Below are positions 38,830 through 49,075 of a stretch of DNA of 64,000 bases, in pieces. The stretch lies in the NCBI RefSeq assembly GCF_024282095.1, contig NZ_JAMWZS010000005.1, positions 1 to 64,000 of the forward strand, read 5' to 3'. The stretch is from Nitrosomonas sp. (lineage in GTDB: Bacteria; Pseudomonadota; Gammaproteobacteria; Burkholderiales; Nitrosomonadaceae). Positions within the stretch are counted from its first letter, which is position 1. Each line of letters starts with the position of its first letter. The position numbers were made by a program, and so were the translations under genes. The notes under the pieces were generated by a model, which ran no database searches, was not told the origin of the DNA, and saw only the letters and a program-made list of their open reading frames with translations.

Positions 38830-39075
38830 TTAATGATTTCCACGCAGTAAGCCAGACACACTGAGGTCTTCATCGATATCTGGCCAATGGATACCTTCAC
38901 CATCGCCCAGAAGTTCGTAGTTCGTTCGCTGATTTTTCGTGGCAGCTGCCAAGCGAGGAAACCACACTAAAGGAACAATGATTTTTCTTCCATCCACCAG
39001 AGAGACAATCATATCGTCATCTGTAAATTCAACACCTTCTGCTAAAGCATATGTTTCAACTGCCAATATACTCAT
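38830..39075 (-). CDS. DUF2442 protein (toxin-antitoxin-like partner)
   Basis: An 81-residue protein with the DUF2442 pattern (VEFTDDDMIVSLVDGRKIIVPLVWFPRLAAAT, ending in a DIDEDLSVSGLL C-terminus). The ATG at 39075 is preferred over an upstream in-frame codon at 39138 because it gives the family length. It overlaps the end of the DUF4160 gene by 20 bp. Such pairs occur as small two-gene modules and are suspected toxin-antitoxin systems; activity has not been shown for this pair here. Confidence 0.8.
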   Translation of the reverse strand: MSILAVETYALAEGVEFTDDDMIVSLVDGRKIIVPLVWFPRLAAATKNQRTNYELLGDGEGIHWPDIDEDLSVSGLLRGNH

Positions 39076-39292
39076 TCCATGCCTCCATAAACATCTGTCG
39101 ATTTTCGTCAACGTGCTTCTGTATCGCTCGTAACTCATGTGAAGAAAAGTGCTTTGAGCTTGCTAACCCGACGGGATTTAACCAGAATTTAGCAAGAAAT
39201 CTCTCGCGTTGCACGTGAATGTGTGGTGGCTCGCCTTTTTCGTTGCTGTAAAAGAAGAAACGATAAGAACTTAACCTGAGTATTGTGGGCAT
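39056..39292 (-). CDS. DUF4160 protein
   Basis: A 78-residue protein with the DUF4160 signature (MPTILRLSSYRFFFYSNEKG, EPPHIHVQRE, ending with the HxLRAIQKHVDENRQMFMEAWN helix). It is the first gene of a two-gene module with the DUF2442 partner, whose start lies inside this gene. The invariant GEPPHIHV stretch is intact. It is proposed as a toxin-antitoxin-like partner by family context only. Confidence 0.82.
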   Translation of the reverse strand: MPTILRLSSYRFFFYSNEKGEPPHIHVQRERFLAKFWLNPVGLASSKHFSSHELRAIQKHVDENRQMFMEAWNEYIGS

Positions 39293-39476
39293 ATTGTTAC
39301 CTACTTCATCCTTTTTTAGGCATAAAGTTTGAGTTATCTGTTTTCATGAAGAGTGGATTCTCAGCTTGGTTTCTGCCTCGCGCAGGAGTGAATGGTAAGA
39401 GCGTATCTGTACTTCAGGTATATTACGATTCCACGCGGTTCGCGAAAACTCTTTAGGCGAAGTTGATCGCGCAAAT

Positions 39477-39500
39477 ATGCCTGCGCTTCAGCGCAGGCAT
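39477..39500. repeat. Isolated perfect hairpin
   Basis: ATGCCTGCGC and GCGCAGGCAT form a perfect 10-bp stem with loop TTCA. It lies in the 340-bp gap between the DUF4160 gene and the acyltransferase. No T run follows on either strand, so it may be a REP-type palindrome and not a terminator. The rest of the gap shows no gene. Confidence 0.5.
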
Positions 39501-39632
39501 CGATATCATCATATCAAATTCGCCAATCTCTCGGAAATTCAGTTAATAAATCAGTAAAAAGTTAACGTCATTTTTCTGTCACATTAATCCTCTATCGTAT
39601 CCAACATTCAATTCCCGTAATGGAGTCGGTTT

Positions 39633-41390
39633 ATGCTGAATGTCGATGCCTTGCTGAAAGATTATTTTCAGAATACGGATGAGGCCAATGACAAGCCGCT
39701 GATGAAGGCGGCTTCCTCAGTCTTAAAAAAGCTTTTTCATCAGAAAGAAATTAACGATTTCATTGAGACTCACCAATATCTGGAGGGATTGGAGTTTAAC
39801 GATGCGGTACTGGAGCATTTTAATTTTACCTTTCAGGTTTCCAGCAAAGACCGCGCACGCATCCCTGATCAACGTCGTTTGCTGATTGTCGCCAATCATC
39901 CCATCGGCTCGCTGGATGGATTGGCGCTGCTCAAGCTGGTATCGGAGATCAGAACCGATGTGAAGGTTGTTGCAACGGCTTTGTTGAATTGTATTGATCC
40001 GCTGAAAAGCTTGTTTCTCTCGGTGGACAACTCGTCAGAATCAGCCAATCATCGCGAAAGCATGCATCAGATAGTTGAGGCACTGGAAGCGGAGCAGGCG
40101 GTCATTTTATTTCCAACCGGAGAAGTTTCGCGAATTTCCCCGATGGGCGTACGCGATGGTAAATGGAAAACCGGTTTCTTATCGCTAGCCAAGAAAACCA
40201 AGACTCCCATTGTTCCAGTCTATATCGGTGGCAAGAATTCAACGCTGTTTTATGGCCTTTCCAGTATCTATAAACCGTTAGGTACAGTGATGCTGGTCAA
40301 TGAGATGTTCAACCAAAAGGGCGGTGAAATTTCATTTCGGATCGGCAAACCGATCCCGTGGGAATCGATTGCGGCAATGGATTTATCCAAAAAAGCTGTG
40401 GCGAAACTGATGCGCAAGCAGGTCTATTTATTAGGTAAGAAGAAGAAAAAAGAACTGTTCAAACCGATTGAAAATATCATTCACCCAGTTCGCACCCAAT
40501 TAATCCGCAAGGAATTGAAAGCTTCGCAACTCATTGGTAAAACCCAGGATGGCAAGCACATCTATTTATTTGACTATATGTCGAATTCCAGTGTGATGCG
40601 TGAAATCGGCCGGTTGCGAGAATTATCTTTCAGGCAGGTACAGGAGGGAACCGGTAATGCTCTGGATATCGACAGTTATGATCGCTATTACCGGCACCTG
40701 ATTCTCTGGGACGAAGACGAATTGGAAATTATCGGCTCCTATCGCATCGGAGAAGCCGCCAGGATTCTCAAGGAACATGGAGAAGCAGGGCTGTACACTC
40801 ATAGCTTATTCGAGTTTAGTCCAGCGTTTAGGCCTTATCTGGAGCACGCGATCGAGTTGGGGCGCAGTTTCATTCAACCCAGATATCAGGGGAAACGCAG
40901 CCTGGATTATCTGTGGTATGGAATTGGCGCTTATCTGTATCAGCATCCAGAGATACGCTATATGGTTGGGCCGGTTTCGCTGAGCACTTCTTTGCCTGAG
41001 TCTGCGCAGAGAGTGATTGCAGGTTTTTATACAGGGCTTTTCGGCAAAGACGAATTGCTTGTTCGTGCCAGACTTCAATTTGAATTTGATCTGATTGAAG
41101 ATTTTTCACCATTCAATAAGGTTTCGGATGCAACTGAATATAAGCAAGCCTATGCGGTGCTTAAAGAAAAAATGGAAGAATTTGGCGTAAAGGTGCCGGT
41201 ATTGTATAAGCAATACGTGGAGCTATGCGAGCCGGGTGGTTGTGAATTTCTGGGTTTTAATATTGATCCTAGTTTTTCGAACTGCGTGGATGCATTGATT
41301 CTGGTGCATATCAATGCCATTAAAGAAAAGAAACACCAGCGCTATATTGAAAGCCATGCAGTAGTTACGCAGAATCTGCATTCTGCATAA
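39633..41390 (+). CDS. Two-domain acyltransferase (PlsC plus GNAT), OlsF-like
   Basis: A 585-residue protein. The N-terminal half is a PlsC-like O-acyltransferase with NHPIGSLDG (His89, Asp95) and ILFPTGEVSRISPMGV. The C-terminal half (about 300-585) is a GNAT-like N-acyltransferase related to OlsB (VMREIGRLRELSFR, then SLDYLWYGIGAYLYQ). One protein doing both acylations is known from OlsF, which makes ornithine lipids. An ornithine or other amino-acid lipid product is therefore likely (inference). No neighbour clarifies the substrate. Confidence 0.85.
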   Translation: MLNVDALLKDYFQNTDEANDKPLMKAASSVLKKLFHQKEINDFIETHQYLEGLEFNDAVLEHFNFTFQVSSKDRARIPDQRRLLIVANHPIGSLDGLALLKLVSEIRTDVKVVATALLNCIDPLKSLFLSVDNSSESANHRESMHQIVEALEAEQAVILFPTGEVSRISPMGVRDGKWKTGFLSLAKKTKTPIVPVYIGGKNSTLFYGLSSIYKPLGTVMLVNEMFNQKGGEISFRIGKPIPWESIAAMDLSKKAVAKLMRKQVYLLGKKKKKELFKPIENIIHPVRTQLIRKELKASQLIGKTQDGKHIYLFDYMSNSSVMREIGRLRELSFRQVQEGTGNALDIDSYDRYYRHLILWDEDELEIIGSYRIGEAARILKEHGEAGLYTHSLFEFSPAFRPYLEHAIELGRSFIQPRYQGKRSLDYLWYGIGAYLYQHPEIRYMVGPVSLSTSLPESAQRVIAGFYTGLFGKDELLVRARLQFEFDLIEDFSPFNKVSDATEYKQAYAVLKEKMEEFGVKVPVLYKQYVELCEPGGCEFLGFNIDPSFSNCVDALILVHINAIKEKKHQRYIESHAVVTQNLHSA

Positions 41391-41992
41391 ATCACTATTT
41401 TGAATATTAAGAATGATGAATTGGAGTTGATATTATCGTCCCATTATTTGTGCCAAATAAGACGCAAAATTTTATATTTTTGTTCTATTCTTTGATATTT
41501 TGTACCAAACTGGTTTTTGTTTATTTTTCTGCGCTAATCCCTAATTGATGCACTTTTCAAGCATTTTTTCTTTCCTCTTATCTAGTGCTGGTGGCTCTGG
41601 TGGTGCAAATGGTCAAATTACTACTAGGCGCATAATGAATCCAACACTATCAAAAGGAAGTAGCCCGGGGTATCCTCGTGGTTGCTTCAAGTATTAAATT
41701 CAGCATCTTCTAAACCGCAAGGTGTAGATCCATATACTGGAAACACGCTATCCAACGCACAAACGCATTTTCTGAGGTTTGTTGCTTAATGCAGTGTTTG
41801 TCAGTGTTGCGGCAATGCGTAAGATATCAATGGCTATATCATTTTTCATAAGATTCTCCCGTGTTAAATTAAGATTGCGTTTCTGAGTTGCGATAGCAGT
41901 TTAATACAGGAATATGTCATCTAAATGTCACACAAGATAATTAACAAATAAGCTACACTCTCAAGCGAAGCAATCAAATTGGGAAATATGCT
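41391..41992. other. Intergenic region without recognisable gene
   Basis: About 600 bp of mostly AT-rich sequence after the acyltransferase gene. I see no credible coding frame or RNA gene. It may contain degraded insertion debris, but no family could be named. It marks the border of the accessory island that begins with the methylase gene. Confidence 0.4.
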
Positions 41993-42856
41993 ATGAAGTT
42001 CGATACCCCACTACGTTACCCGGGCGACAAAGCCAGATTGGCAGACTTTTTCAAGATGGTTTTTAGGCACAATGCCTTGCTGGACGGTCATTACGTTGAG
42101 CCATATGCTGGCGGCGCTGGGATAGCGCTAAACTTGCTTACTCAGGGCTATGTATCCTGTATTCATCTGAACGATTTGAGTCCTGCTGTATTTGCTTTCT
42201 GGCATAGCGTTATCAATCAACCGGAAGAGCTTTGTAGAGCCATTCATGATGTAAAAATAACAAAAGAAGAATGGCTTAAACAAGAAGCTATTCTTAATAC
42301 GCCTGCCGATCATAGTCTGCTTGAGGTCGGATTCTCGAACTTTTTTCTGAATCGTACTAACCGACCAGGAGTGCTCTGGAAAAATGCATTCAGGGAAATA
42401 AAACAGAGCGAGCTTTGGGCGGTTGATCCGCGTTTTAACAAAAATGAGTTGATTCGCCGGATTGAATGGATTGCCATGTTTCGCCCACGGATTCGCTTGT
42501 ATAACCTGGATGCAGAAGAATTTATTAAATCCGTATTGCCTGCACTTCCAAGTAAAACGCTCGTTTATCTTGATCCTCCCTACTATGTCAAAGGATGGTG
42601 GCCTTATGAAGGCGACTATTCACATGATGACCATATAAACATCGCAAAGCTGGTCAAGGAACAGATCGACCAGTATTGGATGGTTTCATACGACAATGTA
42701 CCAGAAGCCATTGAAATGTATAAAGGTTACCCATCTATAGTCTATGATATGAAGCATCGTGCGCGAGATAGCTACATAGGTACTGAGATCATGTTTTTTA
42801 GCGATAGACTGATTATTCCTGATGTAGATAATCCTGTGGATCTGAAGGCAGCTTAA
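41993..42856 (+). CDS. D12-class DNA adenine methyltransferase
   Basis: A 287-residue N6-adenine DNA methylase of the MethyltransfD12 (Dam-like) family. It has the SAM motif EPYAGGAG (residues 36-43), then the catalytic DPPY (194-197, YLDPPYYVKGWWPYEGDYS), which contacts the target base. No restriction endonuclease was seen beside it, so it is either an orphan or a phage-type methylase. Recognition sequence unknown. A broken IS256 copy and IS3 elements in the same island suggest horizontal gain. Confidence 0.87.
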   Translation: MKFDTPLRYPGDKARLADFFKMVFRHNALLDGHYVEPYAGGAGIALNLLTQGYVSCIHLNDLSPAVFAFWHSVINQPEELCRAIHDVKITKEEWLKQEAILNTPADHSLLEVGFSNFFLNRTNRPGVLWKNAFREIKQSELWAVDPRFNKNELIRRIEWIAMFRPRIRLYNLDAEEFIKSVLPALPSKTLVYLDPPYYVKGWWPYEGDYSHDDHINIAKLVKEQIDQYWMVSYDNVPEAIEMYKGYPSIVYDMKHRARDSYIGTEIMFFSDRLIIPDVDNPVDLKAA

Positions 42857-43039
42857 TTGCGCACCAGGTTACATGGGAGCGGTGGGCCGCGCTATTTTAT
42901 GGACAAAATTGTCCTGCTAAAGCCATAAATACCTGACAAGATAGCTAAAGGCATTTATTGATACGCACTGGCTGAAATATTGAGGAATTTCTGCCCTGGT
43001 GTTACCCGAGGGGCATTTCAAAGGGAGATTTTTCAGAGA

Positions 43040-43450
43040 CACTGCTTGGGTGCATAAAACTGTCAATTAGAAAAACTGCCCAAAGCCATGCAGCCCAACG
43101 TCAAAAAAGCTTTGCATAATATCTGGCAGGCAGAGCCCGGAAAGAAGTTTACAAAGCATTGGATGACTGTATTGAACGGTTCAGTCGGAAATACCCCTAG
43201 CGCGATGGACTGTCTGGCCAAAGACAAAGATTCCATGCTGGTTTTTATGATTATCCTACCGAGAATTGGCAGCATATCAGAACCACCAATCCGATTGAGT
43301 CTGTATTTGCTACTGCCAGACTAAGAACTGCCAAAACGAGAAATTGTGGCAGCCGGACAACAATACTGACTATGGCTTCTAAATCAATGAAAAATGCACA
43401 GAAAAAATGGCTCCGGTTGAGAGGGTATAACTTGCGAAGGCTGTCTTGTT
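43040..43450 (+). pseudogene. IS256-family transposase, C-terminal fragment
   Basis: In several frames the sequence reads LPKAMQPNVKKALHNIWQAE, AMDCLAKDKDSMLVF, RTTNPIESVFATARLRTAKT and KNAQKKWLRLRGYN, the C-terminal third of an IS256 transposase. Stops and frameshifts break it. The part before it is missing. It is not the same copy as the element at 11.8-12.8 kb. Confidence 0.8.
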
Positions 43451-43480
43451 CGTTAAGAAAATTTTTACTGGAGTGAATCA

Positions 43481-44611
43481 ATGAAAAAGATCAAGCTTCA
43501 ATTTGAGAAAGAAGGGGAGGGAATATCGAAGTCTCTGTCTGCGTTTGTACGTTTAGGGGATTCGATTTTCGCAGCAGGCGACGAAGGGGGCGATCTAGCC
43601 AGACTTAAAGAATTTGATGATGGCACTTGTTTTAGGCTCAAGGAATTGATCAATTTGAGTAATTGGTTTGATTTTCCAATCCCGCCACAAAAAGACCAGA
43701 CAAAACAGGTGATGGAAGTTGATCTTGAAGGGATGGATTTTGACTATACCAATCAGCTCTTATGGCTGGTTGGCTCGCATAGTCTGAAACGCGGTAAGGC
43801 GGATGCAACGTTTGATACAAAGAAGAATTTGGAACTACTTGGTAAAGTGAAACCAGATGCAAATCGATTTTTTCTAGGTTGCATGTTCCTGCATAAAAAC
43901 AAAAATAATCAGTTTCGACTTTCTCTGAATGAGGGTGCCAACAACACACGTGCAGCTCAGCTTAGATGTGATGCAACCACAAGCGAACTGCTGGACGAGA
44001 TTAGACGCGATACGCTATTCACTCGTTTTTGTGACCAAAATGGTGGAATTCCTGGCAAGGATAATGGCATTGATATTGAGGGCTTAGCATGTGTGCCCAA
44101 TGGAAGAGTGCTTGTAGGAATGCGCGGGCCAGTGTTACGAGGAATCGCAACTATTCTTGAATTAGCGCCGGAGCGGATTGATTCACCTAGTACGAAAGCC
44201 GATCAGTTGCAACTGACAAAGATTGGTCCCACGGGGCTTAAATATCGTCGCCATTTTTTGGATCTGGCTGGGCATGGAGTTCGTGATTTGTGCTGGGATG
44301 GTGATGATCTGTTAGTTCTTGCCGGACCAACTACAGGTCTTGACTCACCACCATTAGTTTTTCGATGGAAAGCAGCGATCAAGGCATTTGGGAAAATGAG
44401 TGGTGATGAAGAAAAGTTCGTTTGGCGTTCAGAAAATGTGCTTGTGCAACAATCCCTAGGCTCAACCTGGAAGCAGGTTGAGACAGGTGCTGATCATGCT
44501 GAAGCGATTACATTGTTTGACAAGAAGCGCCTAATGATCGGTTACGATTCGCCCAGCACAAAACGTTTCCACAAACCGGCTTCGGTTATAGTGGATATCG
44601 TTGATTTGTAG
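43481..44611 (+). CDS. DUF3616 protein
   Basis: A 376-residue soluble protein with the DUF3616 beta-propeller-like pattern: DIEGLACVPNGRVLVGMRGP, HFLDLAGHGVRDLCWDGDDL, LVLAGPTTGLDSPP. No catalytic residues are recognisable and no biochemical role is known for the family. It starts 31 bp after the end of the IS256 fragment with a good ribosome-binding site (ACTGGAG). It lies in the accessory island next to transposon remains, so it may have arrived with them (inference). Confidence 0.8.
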   Translation: MKKIKLQFEKEGEGISKSLSAFVRLGDSIFAAGDEGGDLARLKEFDDGTCFRLKELINLSNWFDFPIPPQKDQTKQVMEVDLEGMDFDYTNQLLWLVGSHSLKRGKADATFDTKKNLELLGKVKPDANRFFLGCMFLHKNKNNQFRLSLNEGANNTRAAQLRCDATTSELLDEIRRDTLFTRFCDQNGGIPGKDNGIDIEGLACVPNGRVLVGMRGPVLRGIATILELAPERIDSPSTKADQLQLTKIGPTGLKYRRHFLDLAGHGVRDLCWDGDDLLVLAGPTTGLDSPPLVFRWKAAIKAFGKMSGDEEKFVWRSENVLVQQSLGSTWKQVETGADHAEAITLFDKKRLMIGYDSPSTKRFHKPASVIVDIVDL

Positions 44612-44671
44612 AGCTACAGTAAATTAGAATTTTTTTTGATTGCTGATGAAAAGTTACTGCCAGTCAATACT

Positions 44672-44739
44672 GGCGGATTCAACTTTGAAGTGCAATTTTT
44701 GTAAGGAAGTTTATAGGCAAGCTGCGATAGTATCGGAGC
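44672..44739 (-). repeat. 68-bp dispersed repeat, copy A
   Basis: About 68 bp (GGCGGATTCAACTTTGAAG at the left, AAGGAAGTTTATAGGCAAGC in the middle, GTATCGGAGCT at the right) recur in reverse orientation at 53921-53988 with about four mismatches. It ends about 30 bp before the complete IS3 element. It may be an end fragment of another insertion sequence; family not identified. Confidence 0.7.
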
Positions 44740-44821
44740 TACTTAAACGACCAAGTAAAAGGAGCACAGATTGAATCGCACCGGATTTTCCGGAGATAAA
44801 ATGATTTGAGAGGAGGAGAAG

Positions 44822-45141
44822 ATGAAGAATCAAATCAGTTATTCACCGGAAGTACGAGAACGAGCGGTAAGATTGGTATTCGAGCAGCAAAAGGAGCATG
44901 GATCGCAGTGGTCGGCGATCAAATCGATTGCATCAAAGATTGGCTGCACAGCGGAAACATTGCGGACATGGGTAAGAAGAGCGGAGACCGATCAGGGAAT
45001 TCGGGGAGGCATGTCGACTGCGGATCGGGAAAGGCTCAAGGAATTGGAGCGGGAGAATCGGGAATTAAAGCGAGCCAACGAGATATTGCGTAAGGCATCG
45101 GCTTATTTTGCCCAGGCGGAGCTCGACCGCCGACCGAAATA

Positions 45142-45142
<1 letters not shown>
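44822..45142 (+). CDS. IS3-family transposase OrfA
   Basis: A 106-residue DNA-binding subunit. The N-terminal helix-turn-helix ([20 protein letters not shown] and [16 protein letters not shown]) is followed by a leucine-zipper-like helix ([20 protein letters not shown]). It overlaps the orfB start as TAATG, so orfB is reached by reinitiation or frameshifting. Typical for IS3/IS150-type elements. Confidence 0.9.
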
Positions 45143-46041
<899 letters not shown>

Positions 46042-46081
46042 CTCAAAACAAACAGTCTCCGGAAATACCGGGGCGATTCAG

Positions 46082-46440
46082 TTTGTCGTTAAGCTCAATC
46101 ATCATCTTGCGTTCCGTTGCGCTTAATGATCGAGCTTTCTGGCTAAAAAATCGCGTTCTACCGTCAGTTGCCCTATGACACGATGTAAATCGTCTGTGGT
46201 TTGTCCGCTTGCTTTGCCAGCACTGTTGTTCCTGGAAAACAACTCGGCCGCTTGTTCTATGAGTTGCCGTTTCCAGCTATTGATCTGCGTGGGATGTATC
46301 CCATAACGTGCTGCCAGTTGCGCAATGGTTTCATCTTCCCGTATCGCCGCCAGCGCTACTTTCGCCTTGAATTCAATGGAATATTGTGTGCGTTTCTTGC
46401 TCATGATTATGATCCTCGGATTGTCCATAGCAGAGCTTAA
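46082..46440 (-). pseudogene. IS3-type OrfA and start of OrfB, truncated
   Basis: The minus strand from an ATG at 46404 encodes MSKKRTQYSIEFKAKVALAA and YGIHPTQINSWKRQ, a transposase OrfA of another IS3 subgroup than copy 1, complete to KLDH at 46123. Immediately after it a second frame gives SLSATERKMMIELNDKL, the usual OrfB start, which is cut at about 46081 by the right end of copy 1. It is a disrupted element. Confidence 0.8.
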
Positions 46441-46459
46441 CAACCTGTACAGTTTTGCG

Positions 46460-47035
46460 GTACCACTTCAGCTGGAGCGAGCACAGCGGATTCACAAGCA
46501 GCAGCCGAAAGACAAAAACAAACTCTACGCGCTGCATGTGCCGAAAGTCGAATGCATCGGCAAGGGCAAGGCGTGCAAGCCGAACGAATTCGGTGTCAAG
46601 ACCAGCATTGTGGTCACGCACAAGAACGGCCTGATGGTCGGTGCAAAAACCTTCCCCCGCAATCCCTACGATGGCCATATTCTTCATAAGCAGCTCACAC
46701 AGACACAGATTTTACTCGAAGATGCAGGATCAACACCGAAGCAAGTCATTGCCGATCTCGGATTTTGCGGGGTGGATGCCGACAACCCGGACGTGAACAT
46801 CATCCATCGTGGCAAGTACAAGTCACTGACAATGCCGCAGCGACGCTGGCTCCAGCGTCGACAGGCCGTGGAGCCTGCGATTGGGCACCTGAAGTCGGAT
46901 CACCGAATGGATCGCTGCTGGTTGCAGGGCAGGAGATGCGCTGCATGCTGTGCTGTGTGCGGCGGGATACAACCTGCGCTGGCTGATTGTGGGCATTACT
47001 CCGCTTGGGGCTAAAGAGTATTTTGTTGCGCCTTG
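46460..47035 (+). pseudogene. IS5/IS1182-like transposase fragment
   Basis: The coding frame gives LERAQRIHKQQPKDKNKLYA, LHVPKVECIGKGKACKPNEF, GVKTSIVVTHKNGLMVGAK, KYKSLTMPQRRWLQRRQAVE and PAIGHLKSDHRMDRCW, the C-terminal half of the family. A frameshift near 46925 moves the end (GDALHAVLCAAGYNLRWL) out of frame. The N-terminal half is absent, lost where the IS3-type fragment begins. Related to the more decayed copy at 14.9-15.5 kb. Confidence 0.8.
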
Positions 47036-47213
47036 TGTTACTTCAGTTGATCAACCGCTTCCGCGCTAAACAGCCATATATTGACGAAGCTTGCTTAAAT
47101 ACGCCTGTCATTGCTAAGGCAGGGGCGACTACCAAGTATGCACTTGCCGGATGAACCAAACATTCGATCTTCCCGCTAAATTCACACCCATTTTCTCACC
47201 TTGAAATTCCTAA

Positions 47214-47390
47214 TGGAAAATCTGGGATGAGTTGTGCGAAAAGAACTTTCATAACCGCATATTCGACAGTATTGGCGTGCTCAAATCTCATTTGGTCGAT
47301 GCAATTCGACGTATGGAGGAATCCTCGGATGTGGTGAAATCAATCACCGGGTGGGATTGGAAAATTAATTCACTTTGTAACGCTAATTAG
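47214..47390 (+). pseudogene. IS630-family transposase, C-terminal tail
   Basis: A frame of about 58 residues reads WKIWDELCEKNFHNRIFDSI, GVLKSHLVDAIRRMEESSD and VVKSITGWDWKINSLCNAN before TAG, the tail of IS630-type transposases. Nothing upstream in this family remains. A dead fragment at the border of the cbb cluster. Confidence 0.7.
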
Positions 47391-47452
47391 AATAAGGGGG
47401 GTGATTTTGTTCTGACCAGAACCGGATTTTGACAGCTAGGTGCAAGCACAGG

Positions 47453-48670
47453 CTATGCATCTACTAATTCCTTCAATCCAAATTCCGTACTTGATAAAGT
47501 CGGAGCAAAAGTAATACTGATTTTTTCAGGGTCAACGGATCGGGATAATTGATTGAAAAAATATATATACTCCGGATGGGATTGTAAGTTGCTAATGGCA
47601 TCGGTATGGGCTAGCTGAATACGCCAGCATAAGCGATATTGATTCAATTCAGATAATGCCCAGCCGGAGAAAACTTGGCGCACACCAGGAATAGCCGTTA
47701 AGGTTTTGCGGCCTAGTTCAATCAGGGCATCCAATTGTCGTAAGCGATGGCTTTCAACGTAGCAAAGGATGATCTGTTCTGCGGGTTGCCAAGGACGGCA
47801 CTGAATCAATACTTCCGCTGCACGGCCTGCCGAACCCCAAAGATGCATCCACTGCTTGATTTGTTCAAAGAGGCTCTCCGTCACTCCATGAAGAACCTCA
47901 ATATAGCCTTTTCTGGCGCGCGTTTGAACATTGGAACGAATTGTCGCGGCTGCAATATCGGAAAGCTCCGTGTAACAATTGATTTTGGCAACGCCATTTA
48001 AGATTAACTTATGGTATTGGTCTTCAACCAAACCGCTGCCGCCATGCAATACCAGCGGAATTCCAATTTCATCATTAATTCGTTTCAGACGTTTGAAATC
48101 TAGTTTAATCCGGCTATGCTGACGGCCATGCAGGGTGCCAATGGATACGGCGAGAAAGTCTATACCGGTGCGGTCAACATATGCTTTTGCCTCTTCAGCT
48201 GAAGTATAAATAACTTCGCCAAGGTGATTGTCCGCATTTTCCCCTTCTGTGCCACCTACAAAACCAAGCATTCCCTCAATTGCAGCGCCGCATGCGTGCG
48301 CTATTTCTGCGGCACGGCTAGTCTGAGTGATATTGTCGGTAAACGACTCTAAGGAAACATCCAGCATGACACTATTACATCCCAAGTTAATAGCCTCGGT
48401 AATAGATTCGTGTTTTTTTGCATGGTCAAAATGTATCGCTATCGGTACCTTAGCCTGATGTGCGGCTCGTTCAACCGCTGGAATGATTAGCCTGAAATCA
48501 TGTGCTTTGAAGAGCGGCTCGGAAAGATTAAGAATGGCGGGTGAACGGCAGGATTCGGCTGCCATGATAATAGCTTCCATGAAATCCAGACTTACCAGTC
48601 CAAAACCACCAATTGCATAGTTATTTTGATAAGCATGATCCAACATATCGCGCATATCTACAAGTGGCAT
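47453..48670 (-). CDS. Class II fructose-bisphosphate aldolase-like protein with C-terminal Dabb domain
   Basis: A 405-residue protein. Residues 1-290 are a class II aldolase with zinc-site pattern HFDHAKKHES (His83), TLHGRQHS (His181) and HGGSGL (His209), and Glu132 in the expected place. Residues about 298-390 (IILCYVESHRLRQLDALIEL, then WRIQLAHTDAISNLQSHPEYIYF) look like a Dabb (stress-responsive A/B barrel) domain. This joining is unusual. In the cbb operon the enzyme would cleave or make fructose or sedoheptulose bisphosphate in the Calvin cycle (inference from context). It is the last gene of the operon, 38 bp after the unknown protein. Confidence 0.82.
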   Translation of the reverse strand: MPLVDMRDMLDHAYQNNYAIGGFGLVSLDFMEAIIMAAESCRSPAILNLSEPLFKAHDFRLIIPAVERAAHQAKVPIAIHFDHAKKHESITEAINLGCNSVMLDVSLESFTDNITQTSRAAEIAHACGAAIEGMLGFVGGTEGENADNHLGEVIYTSAEEAKAYVDRTGIDFLAVSIGTLHGRQHSRIKLDFKRLKRINDEIGIPLVLHGGSGLVEDQYHKLILNGVAKINCYTELSDIAAATIRSNVQTRARKGYIEVLHGVTESLFEQIKQWMHLWGSAGRAAEVLIQCRPWQPAEQIILCYVESHRLRQLDALIELGRKTLTAIPGVRQVFSGWALSELNQYRLCWRIQLAHTDAISNLQSHPEYIYFFNQLSRSVDPEKISITFAPTLSSTEFGLKELVDA

Positions 48671-48708
48671 TTTTATCCTCTGAAATTTAGGGGTGTGAAA
48701 AAATTAGC

Positions 48709-49059
48709 TCAATGCATAATTTTTTCAAGTGCCTGATCCAAATCATCCAGAGCTGAACCCATGATAAGACCTGCACAGCTATGGTATAACCACAATTCAC
48801 AAGAAATGGGCAGGTGTAAACTATGTCGTCCACGAATCTGAAACTCGCGCCATGCCAAAATGGGCTGATCCTCTGTGTTGCTGTCAACACATAACCACAT
48901 GGTACTGTCTAGAATGACTTCTAATCCACGATGCTGCTGTAATGTAACTCGCAGTGGATAGCCTAATCGCAGCAGCGCAAGCCGCCCGCGGTTATAACAA
49001 GCCGCTTCGATCGTTTTAGGGAAAATTCGCCAGGGGAGAGTTAGCGTTTCCATCGCCAT
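48709..49059 (-). CDS. Unknown protein of the cbb operon
   Basis: A protein of about 116 residues from the ATG at 49059 (an ATG at 49053 is also possible; the longer frame runs into cbbX). It contains basic and aromatic residues (LPWRIFPKTIEAACYNRGRL and LALLRLGYPLRVTLQQHRG) and a C-terminal acidic helix (SALDDLDQALEKIMH). I recognise no family. The 17-bp gap after cbbX and the 38-bp gap before the aldolase show it is part of the operon, so a role with RuBisCO activation or sugar phosphates is possible but not shown. Confidence 0.6.
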   Translation of the reverse strand: MAMETLTLPWRIFPKTIEAACYNRGRLALLRLGYPLRVTLQQHRGLEVILDSTMWLCVDSNTEDQPILAWREFQIRGRHSLHLPISCELWLYHSCAGLIMGSALDDLDQALEKIMH

Positions 49060-49075
49060 CCAGGTACTGTAAATT

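Noticed and set aside
41993-42856. Adenine methylase as part of a restriction-modification system
   Set aside because: No recognisable endonuclease gene on either side; only IS fragments and a DUF3616 gene.
44806-45093. Alternative open frame overlapping IS3 orfA
   Set aside because: Same stretch as orfA in another frame; the orfA frame has the helix-turn-helix and the zipper.
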